Shown here: positions 16,576 to 26,800 of the stretch, in pieces
Numbering within the stretch: the first letter of the stretch is position 1
How the letters are laid out: the number at the start of each line of letters is the position of its first letter
Source: Streptococcus loxodontisalivarius
GTDB lineage: Bacteria > Bacillota > Bacilli > Lactobacillales > Streptococcaceae
Direction of reading: 5' to 3'
DNA length: 64,000 bases
Assembly: GCF_016908645.1 (NCBI RefSeq)
Contig: NZ_JAFBEH010000004.1
Location: 1 to 64,000, forward strand
Position numbers and translations under genes: made by a program
Notes under the pieces: generated by a model
Database searches by the model: none
Told to the model about the DNA's origin: nothing
What the model saw: only the letters and a program-made list of their open reading frames with translations

Positions 16576-19386
16576 ATGTTAAAGAGTAAACAAGACCTTA
16601 AAAAACGTCTCAAGAGTCATCAGAAAAGCCTCATCAAATCGAAAAGACAACTCAGAAGTGACCTGAAAACCCTTCAGAAGAAAGAAAATCGAGCCAAGCA
16701 AAAAGGAGAGACCTATCTCAAACCCTTTAACAATAAACAGAGCATGGCCAGGTTTCATCAGACCTTAAAACAAGATAGCTCATCTAAACAGGAGCTATTA
16801 GAAAAGAGCTATCAGACAGAACGTGATAAGCAAAAGATGCAACTAAAGGATGATTTAGCACAGGTACCGCCTAAGGCTTTTTCTGCCAAAAGTTATAAGA
16901 CTCATCGATTAAAACCTGCTAAGCAGCGCTATCGTTTGGCAAAGCAGAATCTCAAAGCTTTCCGTGTTAAGGAAAAGCAGAGTTTCAAGGGACAAAGGAC
17001 GCTGAGGAAAGTTCCCCTTTTTAGGGAGCAATCTCAAAAGTCAGTTGAGCAGCTGCAATTAGAAAAAGAGCTTAGTCACGCCAAGACTAATCTAAAGCAG
17101 TCCAAGCGTATTTATGGCTCAAAGCGGTCAACTACTCAAAGCAAGCGTTTTTTAAGACAAGCTAGTCGTGACCTTGTTCATCTTGTCTCACAGGATGATG
17201 ATTTAGATGGTCTAAGAGAGATTCAAGATAAGGTAGCGGCGAGTAAGCGATATAGTCGTTTTCTCTATGATGCTGGAAGATTCAGTTTAAAGAGTGGGCA
17301 GGCAAGTGTCAGGCTAGGAAAAAACAGTGTCAAACAGGTTAGAAAAACTTCTAAAGCATTGACTGCTCCTTTCAAGAAAGGACGCTTTAAGCAAAAACAT
17401 CTGAAGACTTTACGACAAAAAAATTTAAGGCAGTTTAAATCGCTTTCCTCGCTTTTTCAACCCTTTAGAACCTTCTTTACGGCACTTACATCTAACCCCC
17501 TGACATGGCTAGTCTCAGGTATCTTACTCTTTGTCATGCTTATGATGGGATTTTTCATCAGCGTTACCAGTAATAGTTTAATCCAGCAAGATGAGTTTGA
17601 GTTAACCAAGGCTTATCAGCACATGACTTGGGAAGATGCCGAACATACCAGAACCAATGAGACTGGAATCACTTATTTTACCAAGATTGATGATGTGATG
17701 GTCTATATGAACTACCGTTATCAAGATTATGAGTTAAATCAAGCCATGGATTTGTCTTTAGAGACTTATCAATCCTACTTATCTCAGTTATGGAGTGATT
17801 TGAATGCAGGCTCTGCTATTAAGAGCATGAAGGATCTGTACCAAAATAACCCTGATTATAAATTATCAGATGAAGAAAAGTCAGACCTTTCAGAACTGAG
17901 TGAAAATGGTGTCTATGATAGTCTTCAGGAGTTGGATAACCCATTTGAGGGACAAAGCAATGACGACAGCTTACAGATGACTTATCGCTACGGTTATTAT
18001 CATATTGACGGAAAACCTAGCCTTCAGTCTTATATCGTTTTAGAGGCAAAGAGTGGACAGACAATCGTAGCCCCAATGGATGGGAAAGTAGTCCTTGATG
18101 GGGAGAATATTGTCCTCATTTCTGGTCAAGGTTCTAGTGAACGCCGCTTGACCCTTTATCAGATTTCAACGGGACGTGTCGCAAACAATCAAGTCGTCTC
18201 AGCTGGAGAAGTAATTGGTCAGACTAAGGACGATACTGGTCTCAAAGTGACCTATCAAAAGTATCAAGATGATAAAGAAAGTCTAACCACTGTCAATCCT
18301 GCCTTTTACTTTCCAAAAGTGATTCAAGTGCAAACCACCATTTTACCAACAATTGGTCAATTTGGTGGAGATGAATTTGCCAGAGCTAAAACCATTTATG
18401 ACTATTTAAAAGCTAAAGGAGCTACTCATCAGGCTATTGCGGCGATTCTTGGTAACTGGTCTGTTGAGTCATCTATCAATCCTAAGCGAGCAGAAGGCGA
18501 TTACCTCTCGCCACCTGTGGGTGCTAGTGATTCTTCTTGGGACGACGAGACTTGGCTAGACTTAGGGGGACCAGCCATTTATAATGGCGCCTACCCTAAT
18601 ATTCTTCATCGTGGTTTAGGACTTGGGCAATGGACGGATACAGCAGATGGTTCAAGAAGACATACACTTTTACTGACTTATGCTAGAACAAAAAATCAAA
18701 AATGGTATGATTTAAACCTTCAACTAGAGTTTATGATGGAAGGGGATAGCCCTTATTATACGACTTGGCTAAAAACATTTTTAGAAAATACAGGAAGTCC
18801 TGCCAGCCTTGCCCAAGTCTTTTTGACACGTTGGGAGGGAAACTCTGGCGATAAATTATTAGAGCGCCAAACCAGAGCTACTGAGTGGTACTACCAGATT
18901 GAAAGGGGCTTTAGTCAACCAAATGGTGGAACAGCTCAAAGCGATCCAAAATCACTTGAAGCCGTGCACAATGACCTCTATGAGAACTCAATTCCAGGTG
19001 GTGGCGATGGGATGGGCTATGCCTATGGTCAATGTACTTGGGGAGTTGCGGCACGCATCAATCAACTAGGCTTAAAACTCAAAGGTCGAAATGGGGAGAA
19101 GATTCCAATCATTTCTACGATGGGTAATGGTCAAGATTGGGTTGGAACCGCAGCTCGTCTCGGTGGAGAAACAGGTTCAGTACCAAAGGAAGGAGCAATT
19201 ATCTCCTTTGCGGGAGGTAGTCACGGTACATTTGCCCAATATGGACACGTCAGCTTCGTTGAAAAAGTTTATCCAGATGGGTCTTTCCTCGTTTCTGAAA
19301 CCAACTATAACGGCAATCCTAATTATACTTTCCGTAAGATTTCATCGGCAGATAGTGCCATGAGTTTTGCCTACACAACAAAATAA
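16576..19386 (+). CDS. T4SS cell-wall hydrolase: M23-like, lysozyme-like and CHAP domains
   Basis: The 936-residue protein has a very basic coiled N-terminal region (residues 1-300), one membrane segment near 307-333 (WLVSGILLFVMLMMGFFI), and an extracellular part. The latter comprises a degenerate M23/LytM-like region around 490-570 (TIVAPMDGKVVLDGENIVL), a phage-tail-type lysozyme region around 595-770 (AILGNWSVESSINPKRAEGD, LGLGQWTD) and a CHAP amidase/endopeptidase at 812-936 with catalytic C in YGQCTWGVA and H in QYGHVSF. It would open peptidoglycan for the transfer channel, like PrgK/VirB1-type proteins. It closes the T4SS operon before a strong terminator. Confidence 0.88.
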   Translation: MLKSKQDLKKRLKSHQKSLIKSKRQLRSDLKTLQKKENRAKQKGETYLKPFNNKQSMARFHQTLKQDSSSKQELLEKSYQTERDKQKMQLKDDLAQVPPKAFSAKSYKTHRLKPAKQRYRLAKQNLKAFRVKEKQSFKGQRTLRKVPLFREQSQKSVEQLQLEKELSHAKTNLKQSKRIYGSKRSTTQSKRFLRQASRDLVHLVSQDDDLDGLREIQDKVAASKRYSRFLYDAGRFSLKSGQASVRLGKNSVKQVRKTSKALTAPFKKGRFKQKHLKTLRQKNLRQFKSLSSLFQPFRTFFTALTSNPLTWLVSGILLFVMLMMGFFISVTSNSLIQQDEFELTKAYQHMTWEDAEHTRTNETGITYFTKIDDVMVYMNYRYQDYELNQAMDLSLETYQSYLSQLWSDLNAGSAIKSMKDLYQNNPDYKLSDEEKSDLSELSENGVYDSLQELDNPFEGQSNDDSLQMTYRYGYYHIDGKPSLQSYIVLEAKSGQTIVAPMDGKVVLDGENIVLISGQGSSERRLTLYQISTGRVANNQVVSAGEVIGQTKDDTGLKVTYQKYQDDKESLTTVNPAFYFPKVIQVQTTILPTIGQFGGDEFARAKTIYDYLKAKGATHQAIAAILGNWSVESSINPKRAEGDYLSPPVGASDSSWDDETWLDLGGPAIYNGAYPNILHRGLGLGQWTDTADGSRRHTLLLTYARTKNQKWYDLNLQLEFMMEGDSPYYTTWLKTFLENTGSPASLAQVFLTRWEGNSGDKLLERQTRATEWYYQIERGFSQPNGGTAQSDPKSLEAVHNDLYENSIPGGGDGMGYAYGQCTWGVAARINQLGLKLKGRNGEKIPIISTMGNGQDWVGTAARLGGETGSVPKEGAIISFAGGSHGTFAQYGHVSFVEKVYPDGSFLVSETNYNGNPNYTFRKISSADSAMSFAYTTK

Positions 19387-19387
19387 A

Positions 19388-19430
19388 AGAATAAGCTAAC
19401 AATATGAGCATTTGTTAGCTTATTCTTTTT
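19388..19430 (+). terminator. Terminator of the type IV secretion operon
   Basis: A perfect 15-bp stem (19388-19402 with 19412-19426; core AATAAGCTAACAA / TTGTTAGCTTATT) with a 9-base loop is followed by a run of T. It lies directly after the stop codon of the hydrolase gene. Confidence 0.92.
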
Positions 19431-19484
19431 TGTAATTTATCAAAAATATTGTAAATTATTATTATTTTTGATAAATTACAAAAA
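19427..19484. repeat. Perfect 22-bp inverted repeat
   Basis: The arms lie at 19427-19448 (starts TTTTTGTAATTTATC) and 19463-19484, and are perfectly complementary around a 14-base AT-only spacer except for one G/C pair. The spacer carries a further, near-matching copy of TTGTAAATTA. It overlaps the terminator tail by four bases. It may be an operator, an origin element or a cruciform; the sequence alone does not decide. Confidence 0.7.
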
Positions 19485-19500
19485 CAATAATAAAATGGAG

Positions 19501-19614
19501 ATGGTTAGAATCAACACTCTTATGAATGCCTTTCATTTTGACCTGGAAGAAGTGGATCCAATAAGCCTAAAACGTCCTTTAGCCTTTCAGAAACTGTTTG
19601 AGTTTTTGATTTAA
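19501..19614 (+). CDS. Possible 37-residue peptide
   Basis: A short frame encodes MVRINTLMNAFHFDLEEVDP and about 17 more residues (PLAFQKLFEFLI at the end). It lies between the 22-bp inverted repeat and the promoter at 19620. TGGAG is immediately adjacent to the ATG, so the spacing is poor; the internal Met at 19522 would be better spaced. No known family. It may be untranslated. Confidence 0.3.
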   Translation: MVRINTLMNAFHFDLEEVDPISLKRPLAFQKLFEFLI

Positions 19615-19619
19615 ATTTC

Positions 19620-19648
19620 TTGTCAAATATCTCCTTTTCTGATACAAT
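19620..19648 (+). promoter_or_regulatory. Sigma-A-type promoter of the structured RNA
   Basis: TTGTCA (19620-19625) and TACAAT (19643-19648) are separated by exactly 17 bp. Transcription would begin near 19655, within the structured region before the PBECR-like gene. Confidence 0.75.
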
Positions 19649-19654
19649 AGTAAG

Positions 19655-19830
19655 TGTAGAAGACAACTATTACTAGTGTATAGGAAACTGTATCTAGTAC
19701 TGGCAGAATAGACAGCTACGGTCTGCTTGTAACTGTTTATTGCCTTATTGGGTTTGGATAGGTTTCACCACGAGCAGATATCTAAAAACTTATCAACTGA
19801 TGGGGAGTCTAAACAGCTCCTCATTTTTAT
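19655..19830 (+). ncRNA. Structured RNA ending in a terminator, upstream of a nuclease-like gene
   Basis: About 175 bases lie between a good promoter and a terminator-like hairpin (ATGGGGAG at 19800-19807 with CTCCTCAT at 19817-19824, then TTTTT). They contain no good coding frame. Local stems are visible, such as GCAGA/TCTGC around 19706-19729. The motif ATAGGAAACTGTATC at 19680-19694 recurs at 9958-9972. The RNA could be an independent small RNA or a leader controlling the downstream gene by attenuation. No tandem repeats like those of known type III antitoxin RNAs were seen. Confidence 0.5.
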
Positions 19831-19846
19831 TTGGAGAAATGATTAA

Positions 19847-20440
19847 ATGTTAAAAAATATGTGGTTAGCTTATTCATTATTAAAGCACCGAGAATTTCAA
19901 ATTAGTTTTGAGAAGACAGTAGCTGGTAAAGCTATTCAGCAATATCTTAGCCTAGAGTTTAGAGACGATAACTTTAAACATATAGCAGGCTTTCATAAGT
20001 TAAAACTGAATAGTATGAAGGATGCAAAACGTATTCCAGAAATGATTCGCACAGAAAGATTAAGTTATCATTCTGTTGCATCGTCTCCTAAATTTGAAAC
20101 TTTCTTAAGAAGAGCAACTGCTTCAGAGCTTATTGGGCTTGGATTGGTTATGAAGGATTGTTTTGTTAACCTTTATGAGTATGTGAAGCCAGAGTGGTCT
20201 AAACTTAATGCAGACTTTCTGTTACATTTGAGAATTGGAGCCTATGACTATTATCTGTTTTTGAAATCAATATCAAAAGTTAACAATAGTCCAGGGTCTA
20301 TTTATAAGTGCAGACCTGTATCCTTTTTTAGAAATGAACCGAAGTACAGTGAGCAAAAGAGATATGAGTTACACCAAACGAGACTACGACTTCAATCTGT
20401 CGTTGAAAAAGTCGGAGGAATAGAGAAACAAATTATTTAG
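19847..20440 (+). CDS. PBECR4-like putative nuclease
   Basis: The 197-residue soluble protein has the pattern I associate with PBECR4 (phage Barnase-EndoU-ColicinE5-RelE-like nuclease) domains: NFKHIAGFHKLKL near residue 45, a central conserved helix with ELIGLGLVMKDCFVNLYE, and PVSFFRNEPKYSEQKRYELH near the end. If correct it would be an RNA-directed nuclease or toxin-like enzyme. GGAG lies 10 bp before ATG 19847. It stands as a single gene behind a terminator-bearing RNA, which hints at a toxin-antitoxin-like or attenuated arrangement. Family assignment is tentative. Confidence 0.5.
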   Translation: MLKNMWLAYSLLKHREFQISFEKTVAGKAIQQYLSLEFRDDNFKHIAGFHKLKLNSMKDAKRIPEMIRTERLSYHSVASSPKFETFLRRATASELIGLGLVMKDCFVNLYEYVKPEWSKLNADFLLHLRIGAYDYYLFLKSISKVNNSPGSIYKCRPVSFFRNEPKYSEQKRYELHQTRLRLQSVVEKVGGIEKQII

Positions 20441-20469
20441 TTTGTGATAGTTTCTTTTAGTATAAATGA

Positions 20470-20619
20470 ACATGACAGATATTATTGATTAAGATGTGTG
20501 CAATCCTATCTGAGGACTAATGTGTTAGTTCTCTTTTTTATTTTCTATTAACTAGAAAGAGTTGGCATTACATTTTTCATGTAAGTGTGGTACAAACTAT
20601 TTTTATTAATCTGTCATGT
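20470..20619. repeat. 150-bp stretch bounded by 11-bp inverted repeats
   Basis: ACATGACAGAT (20470-20480) and ATCTGTCATGT (20609-20619) are perfect inverted repeats around a non-coding stretch. The arrangement could be a small non-autonomous mobile element or a long-range RNA stem. No target-site duplication was obvious. Confidence 0.35.
20512..20544 (+). terminator. Terminator downstream of the PBECR4-like gene
   Basis: GAGGACTAA (20512-20520) pairs with TTAGTTCTC (20525-20533) with one G-T pair around a TGTG loop, followed by six T and more T. It ends transcription about 75 bp after the stop codon of the nuclease-like gene. Confidence 0.85.
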
Positions 20620-20636
20620 CTCTTCCAACACAAAAC

Positions 20637-20787
20637 AACCAAGAACATCTAAGCTCTTGGTTGCAGGAGATTATGAAAAAGAAAAGTTTTAGGAGTGAGT
20701 TTAGTATAAAGAATATTGCTTAAAAGTTTCTTAATGAAAATCTGACAGGCTATGTATCTATCAGTTGATGGATACGTAGCCTTTTTT
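20637..20787 (+). promoter_or_regulatory. Leader with hairpin, 16-codon frame and terminator before the adhesin gene
   Basis: A hairpin AACCAAGA/TCTTGGTT (20637-20644, 20655-20662) is followed by a 16-codon frame at 20673-20723 (MKKKSFRSEFSIKNIA) with AGGAG three bases before its ATG. A 14-bp terminator hairpin (20748-20787: GGCTATGTATC with GATACGTAGCC, then six T) follows. The adhesin starts 97 bp later. This order is that of an attenuator or a short leader transcript. Regulation by the peptide is speculative. Confidence 0.4.
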
Positions 20788-20883
20788 GGTGTGATAACTT
20801 TTTCAAATGGGGCTTGATATGATTGGAGAAAGTGGCTAGGGAGACTTGGTTACTTAATCTATATCAAGAAAAGGAAAGATGTC

Positions 20884-23800
20884 ATGACAAAACTCAATAA
20901 TCATCGATTGTTACATTTGGAAAAAGGACAAAAACATGTCTTTCGTAAAAGTAAAAAATACCGTACCCTTTGTTCAGTTGCCTTAGGGACGGTCATTACA
21001 ACAGCTATTGCACTTGGAGGCAGTCTTGTTCAAGCCGATGAGGTGCTAACCACAGAATCAAGTCAATCAACTACTTTGACTGAAAATCCTGCTACAAATC
21101 TCGTAGAGGCACAACCGTCAGAAACGCCTGCTCACCAGATTGCTGAAACGTCAACGGAACAAGTATCAGGAGAAATTCCGATTACGATTGATCATTCGAG
21201 TTTAGACCAAGCTGTAACAGAAGCAGAATCGCAAGGTGTAAATGTCGTAGAAGATGCTGCTGTTGACCTTGGAACGACACAGACATCAAATGAGACACAG
21301 GAGAAACTTAGTCAGGCAGCTCAAGATAATCAAACTCAAATTGACCAGATTAAACAGGTAACGGATAACTATGTTGCTGCTAAGGAGAACTATGTCAACG
21401 AGGTAACAACGATTGAGAATGCGAACCAGTCTTTGGTTGCGGCTCATCAAAAAGCAGTTCAAACCTCAAATCTTGCAACTACAACACTGAATGAAGAGAC
21501 ACTAAAACTTCAAGAAAACTACACCAATGTCCAGATTCAAGTATCGGATAAGCAAGTCTCTTCAGGAGATGGTACTTCAATTAAAAGTTACCAAGACTAT
21601 GTGACAGCTGTTGAAACCGTGATTGATTCTAACAAGGCGGCCATCGAGGCTTATGTGGTTGAAAAGCGTAAGGCGGATGGAACTCGTGAAAAGAATGCTC
21701 AAATTGAGGCAGAGAATGCAGCTGGTCTAGCTAGGGTTGAAGCAGAAAATGCCGCTATTACAAAGCGTAACCAAGAAGGACAAGCAGCAGTAGATGCAGA
21801 AAATGCAGCGGGTCAGGCAGCTGTTGATAAAAGAAATCAAGACAATCAAGCTCAATCATCCGCAACCGATGCTGAAATTGCGGCAATTATTGCACGCAAT
21901 AAAGCTAAGGAAGAACAGGTTGCTCGTGAGAATGCTGCCATAGATGCCTATAATGCTCAGGAAAAAGCACGTTATGAGCGTGAGTTAGCTGAAATTTCTA
22001 AAGGAGAGGACGGTTATATCTCAGAGGCTCTTGCACAAGCCTTGAATTTGAATAATAGCGAGCCACAAGCCCAGCATGGGGCAACAACTCGTAACCCAGA
22101 TAGTATCATTGCGACTGGTGCCGCTGTACTAGGAGGTTATAGTAAGATTCTTGACTCAACAGGCTTCTTTGTCTATAACAATTTCTCAACTGGTGAGACT
22201 CTAGGTTTTGATTATTCTAACCTTCAAAATGCGACCTTTAACAATCAGCGCATTACTAAAATTCACTACGACATTACGAATCTCGTTTCTCCTTCAGGGA
22301 CAAATTCCGTAGCTCTCTATGTTCCAAATGATCCAACAGAAGGCTTTATTGCTTATCGAAATGACGGAACAGGCGACTGGCGTAGTGATAAGATGGAATT
22401 CCGTGTCACAGCTAAGTATTATCTTGAAGATGGTAGTCAAGTTAGCTTTTCAAGTGAGAAACCAGGTGTCTTCACACACTCCTCTCTAAACCATAATGAT
22501 ATTGGCTTAGAGTATGTCAAGGATTCGTCAGGCCGCTTTGTTCAGATTAACGGTTCTACCATTCAGGTCACAAACGAAGGCTTAGCACGTTCTTTGGGGT
22601 CAAACCGTGCTAGTGACCTTGGTCTTTCTCAAGAATGGGATACGACTTCAAGTCCCTATGCTTATAAGGGAGCTATCGTTTCAACTGTAACTTCAGGAGA
22701 TTCTTATACAGTAACCTTTGGTCAAGGGGATATGCCTGCAAATGCTGGGGGAATTTCGTATTGGTTTGCCCTCAATACCTTACCAGTCGCAAAAACAGTA
22801 ACGCCATACATACCTAAACAACATGTAACGGCAACTTTAGAGCCTGTCCCAGAAACAGAACCAGTGACACCAGAAACCTACACTCCAAAGACCTTTACTC
22901 CTGAAGCATTAAAAACTTTTACGCCACAGGAATTGGAAACAGTTGTGGAGCCAGAGTTATCTTTGGAACGTGTTAGCCCTCCAATTGATCCAACCTTAAC
23001 GGAACTTCCTTCAGCTCCAGAAGTACCAACGGTTCATTATCACTATCATACTCTAGCAACACAGCCAGCTATTGTAAAAGAGGTCAAAAATAGTGATGGT
23101 GTATCTATTGATCAAACTCAAGTTGCTAAAGCCTCACGAGTGATTTATCCATTGACAGTTGAGGCTCTATCTCCAAATCGTTCCCAAACAACTAGTCTAA
23201 TTTTTGAAGATGCTCTCCCTGCTGGATATGAGTTAGACTTGGAAACAAGCATGTCTGAAAATAGTGACTATGACTTGACTTATGATAAGGAAAATCATTT
23301 AGTAACCCTAACCGCAAAACCGTCACTTCTTGAAAGTATAAACAAGAATCGCTCACAGTCATACACCCTAGTATCTCCTAAGTTATACGGTAACGTTCAA
23401 AATGATGGGGCTACCTATACCAATAGCTATAAGTTACTGGTTAATAAGGGAACCAATACCGCATATACAGTAAATTCAAATCTTGTTACGGTACGAACGC
23501 CTGGCGATGGAAAAACGACCAGTCTCATCACTCCAACTAAGGATAATCGCAATGCGGATGGTGTTATTATCAATGATACCGTCGTGCCTTTAGGGACAAT
23601 CAATCATTACAGTCTAACGTGGGATTTGGATCAATATAAAGGGGACAAATCTTCAGCTGATACCATCGCAAAAGGTTTCTTTTATGTTGATGATTATCCA
23701 GAAGAAGTGCTTGATGTCATGTCAGATGGGGTTAGTTTGACAACTCTTGATGGTGAGGTTGTAACAGGCTTTAAGGCTATGGTCTTTTCGTCACTTGAAG

Positions 23801-26800
23801 AAGTTCCGAATGACTTGAAGTCCAAATTGCTTGCGGCTAAGATAACACCTCAGGGTGCTTTTCAAGTTATTTTACCTGATGATAACACAGCCTTCTATCA
23901 AAACTATGTTCAAACAGGAAAATCTCTTCTTATCACTACAAAAATGGCAGTTAAAGAGAGTTTAGCAGGGCAAGAAGTAAGGTATCAAAATAAGGCTTAC
24001 CAGATTGATTTCGGAAACGGCTACCAAACTAAGGAAGTATCAAATACCTTGGTTACCCCTCATCCAGAAAAGAAAGATTTGAATGCAGATGGTGAGGACA
24101 TCAATCACACACCAATGGCAGTTGGTCAAGTCAATTATTACCAATTAACTTGGGATCTTAGTCAGTATCAAGGTGTTAAGGCGAGCCAAGCAGCCATTCA
24201 AGAAGGCTTTTATTTTATCGATGACTTCGACGAAACCGCTGTTACGCCTAACAGCGACCTGATTCAGCTGATTGACAGTCAGGGGAAAGAGGTAACAGGT
24301 GTAAACGTGACTCTCTACCAGTCTCTTTCTGAGCTTCCTCAATCACTACAAAAGATTTTGGTAGCTGCTGGAATTTCCCCTAAAGGAACTTTTCAAGTCT
24401 TCTCAGCTGATAATCCAACAGACTTCTATGAGCGTTATGTGACTAAAGGTCTAGATATTGTCATCACCAATCCGATGACTGTTCTAAAAAGCTACCAAGG
24501 TCAGTCTGACCCTTATCAAAACAAGGGTTACCAAGTTGATTTTGGGCATGTTTATCAGACACAAGTCGTTGATAATACGGTTCCAGTTGTCACTCCAAGC
24601 AAGACAAATAAAAATGTAGACGGAGAAGATATGGCAGACAAACCTGTTATTTCTGGTACGATTAACGACTATACAATGATTTGGGATTTAGACCAGTTTA
24701 AAGGGATGAAAGCAAGCGCAGCAGATATTGCAAAAGGCTTTTACTTTGTCGATGACTACCCTGAGGACACAGTGAGTGTCGATGAGTCAGGCGTGACTCT
24801 CTCAGATAGCCAAGGAAATGCGGTTACAGGTGTTTCACATCGTATCTATGCCTCTTTTGAGGACTTACCTGAAGAACTTAAAACCCTCTTTTCATCAGAA
24901 AAAATGAGTTTAACAGGAGCTATCCAAGTCTTTTCAGCTGATAATCCTAAAGACTTTTATGAGCGATATGTGACCAAGGGACAGAGCCTAACCATCGTTA
25001 GTCCAATGCGGACGAAAGAGCTGCTAACTAGCGCTAAAGAAAGTTACACCAATAAAGCTTATCAAATTGATTTTAACCAGATAAGCCTTGCAGATGTTGT
25101 AACAAATACCTTGGTTAAACCTGAGCCACAGAAACAAAACCTGAATGCGGATAAGGTTTCTATCAATGGTCAAGCGATGTTGGTTGGTTCACAGAATTTC
25201 TATACTTTGACTTGGGACTTAGACCAATATCAGGGTATTCTTGCTAGCCAAGACCAGATTGCAAAAGGTTTTTATTTTGTCGATGACTACCCAGAAGAGG
25301 CTCTTGATATTGATGGAAATCAGATCCAAGTGCTAACTCGTTCAGGAGAGGCTGTTTCTGGTATCACTGTACAAACCTACCAGTCACTTGAAGAGGCTCC
25401 AGAATCCCTACAAGCGGCATTGCAGGCTAAACAAATTTCCCCAAAAGGTGCTTTTCAAGTCTTTAGTCCTAAAGACCCAGTAGCATTTTATCAGAACTAT
25501 GTTCAGACAGGACAGACATTGACAATCAGTAACCCAATGACTGTTAAAGAAGGTCTTTATAACAGTGGTCAGTCTTATCAGAATAAAGCCTATCAGGTGG
25601 ATTTTGGTCTCGCCTATGCGACTGAAGAAGTGACTAATTTTGTGCCAAAAGTGAAACCGACTAAAACAAATACCGATGGGAAAGGGGTGGTTATTGATGG
25701 CAAGACTGTCTTACCTCTCTCTGTAACAACCTATGATATTACCCTCGATTACAGTCAGTATAAGGACATGATTGTTACTGATGATGTTCTTGCCAAAGGT
25801 TTTTATATGGTGGATGACTACCCAGAGGAGGCTCTAAGTATCCTAGAGGACGGTATTAAGGTTGTTGACCAAAATGGTAATAGCGTAACAGGGCTTTCTG
25901 TTAAAACCTATGACAGTCTTTCGGATGCCCCACAAGTGGTACAAGATGCTTTCAAAGATAGAAAAGTAGAGCCTAAGGGAGCCATTCAAGTCTTCTCGGC
26001 AGCTGATCCAAAAAGCTTTTATGAAACGTATGTGAAGACTGGTCAGAACTTAAAGGTGTCAATTCCTATGGAGGTTAAGGCAGACCTTGCTAAAAGTGGT
26101 GGCCAGTATAGCAATACTGCCTATCAGATTGATTTTGGAATTGCCTATGTTACTGAAACTGTCCTAAATCAGGTGCCAAAACTTGAGCCGGAAAAAGATG
26201 TGGTTATTGATGTTAGCCAAAAAGGACAGAGTCTCAACGGACAAGAAATCGCTTTAAATCAAGTTTTCAATTATCGCTTGAAGGGAGCTCTTATTCCAGC
26301 TGATCGAGCAAGTGACCTCTTTGAATATAGCTTTAAAGATGATTATGACCAATCGCATGACCGTTATAATGGGCATTATCAGGTCTTTACGACTGTTGCC
26401 GTAAGCCTAACAGATGGAACCACTTTGGCAGAGGGAACTGATGTGACAAAATATACTCTTCAAACCTTGGATACTGAGAATGGTTTCGTAACTATTGAAT
26501 TTGATAGTGCCTTTCTCTCAAAAGTATCAGCTCAATCTGTCTTTCAGGCTGATGTCTACTTGGAGATGGAACGCATTGCGACAGGTCAGGTGGAAAATAC
26601 CTTCGAGCATATTGTGAATGGTGTGACCATTACGTCAAATACCGTATCTACTTATACACCAGAGGTTCAGGTAACGGTGCCACCACAAGAAATTCCTCAA
26701 TCTCCTTTATCAGAGACAATTGAAACTTCCAAAGCACAAGTGCTTCCAAGTACAGGGGAAGTAGATAATGGTTTTCTTGCTTTGACTGGGCTAGGCGTTT

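Noticed and set aside
19655..19830. Classical type III antitoxin RNA repeats
   Set aside because: I looked for tandem repeats of about 20-50 bases and found none, so only the gene order, not the RNA type, supports a toxin-antitoxin reading.
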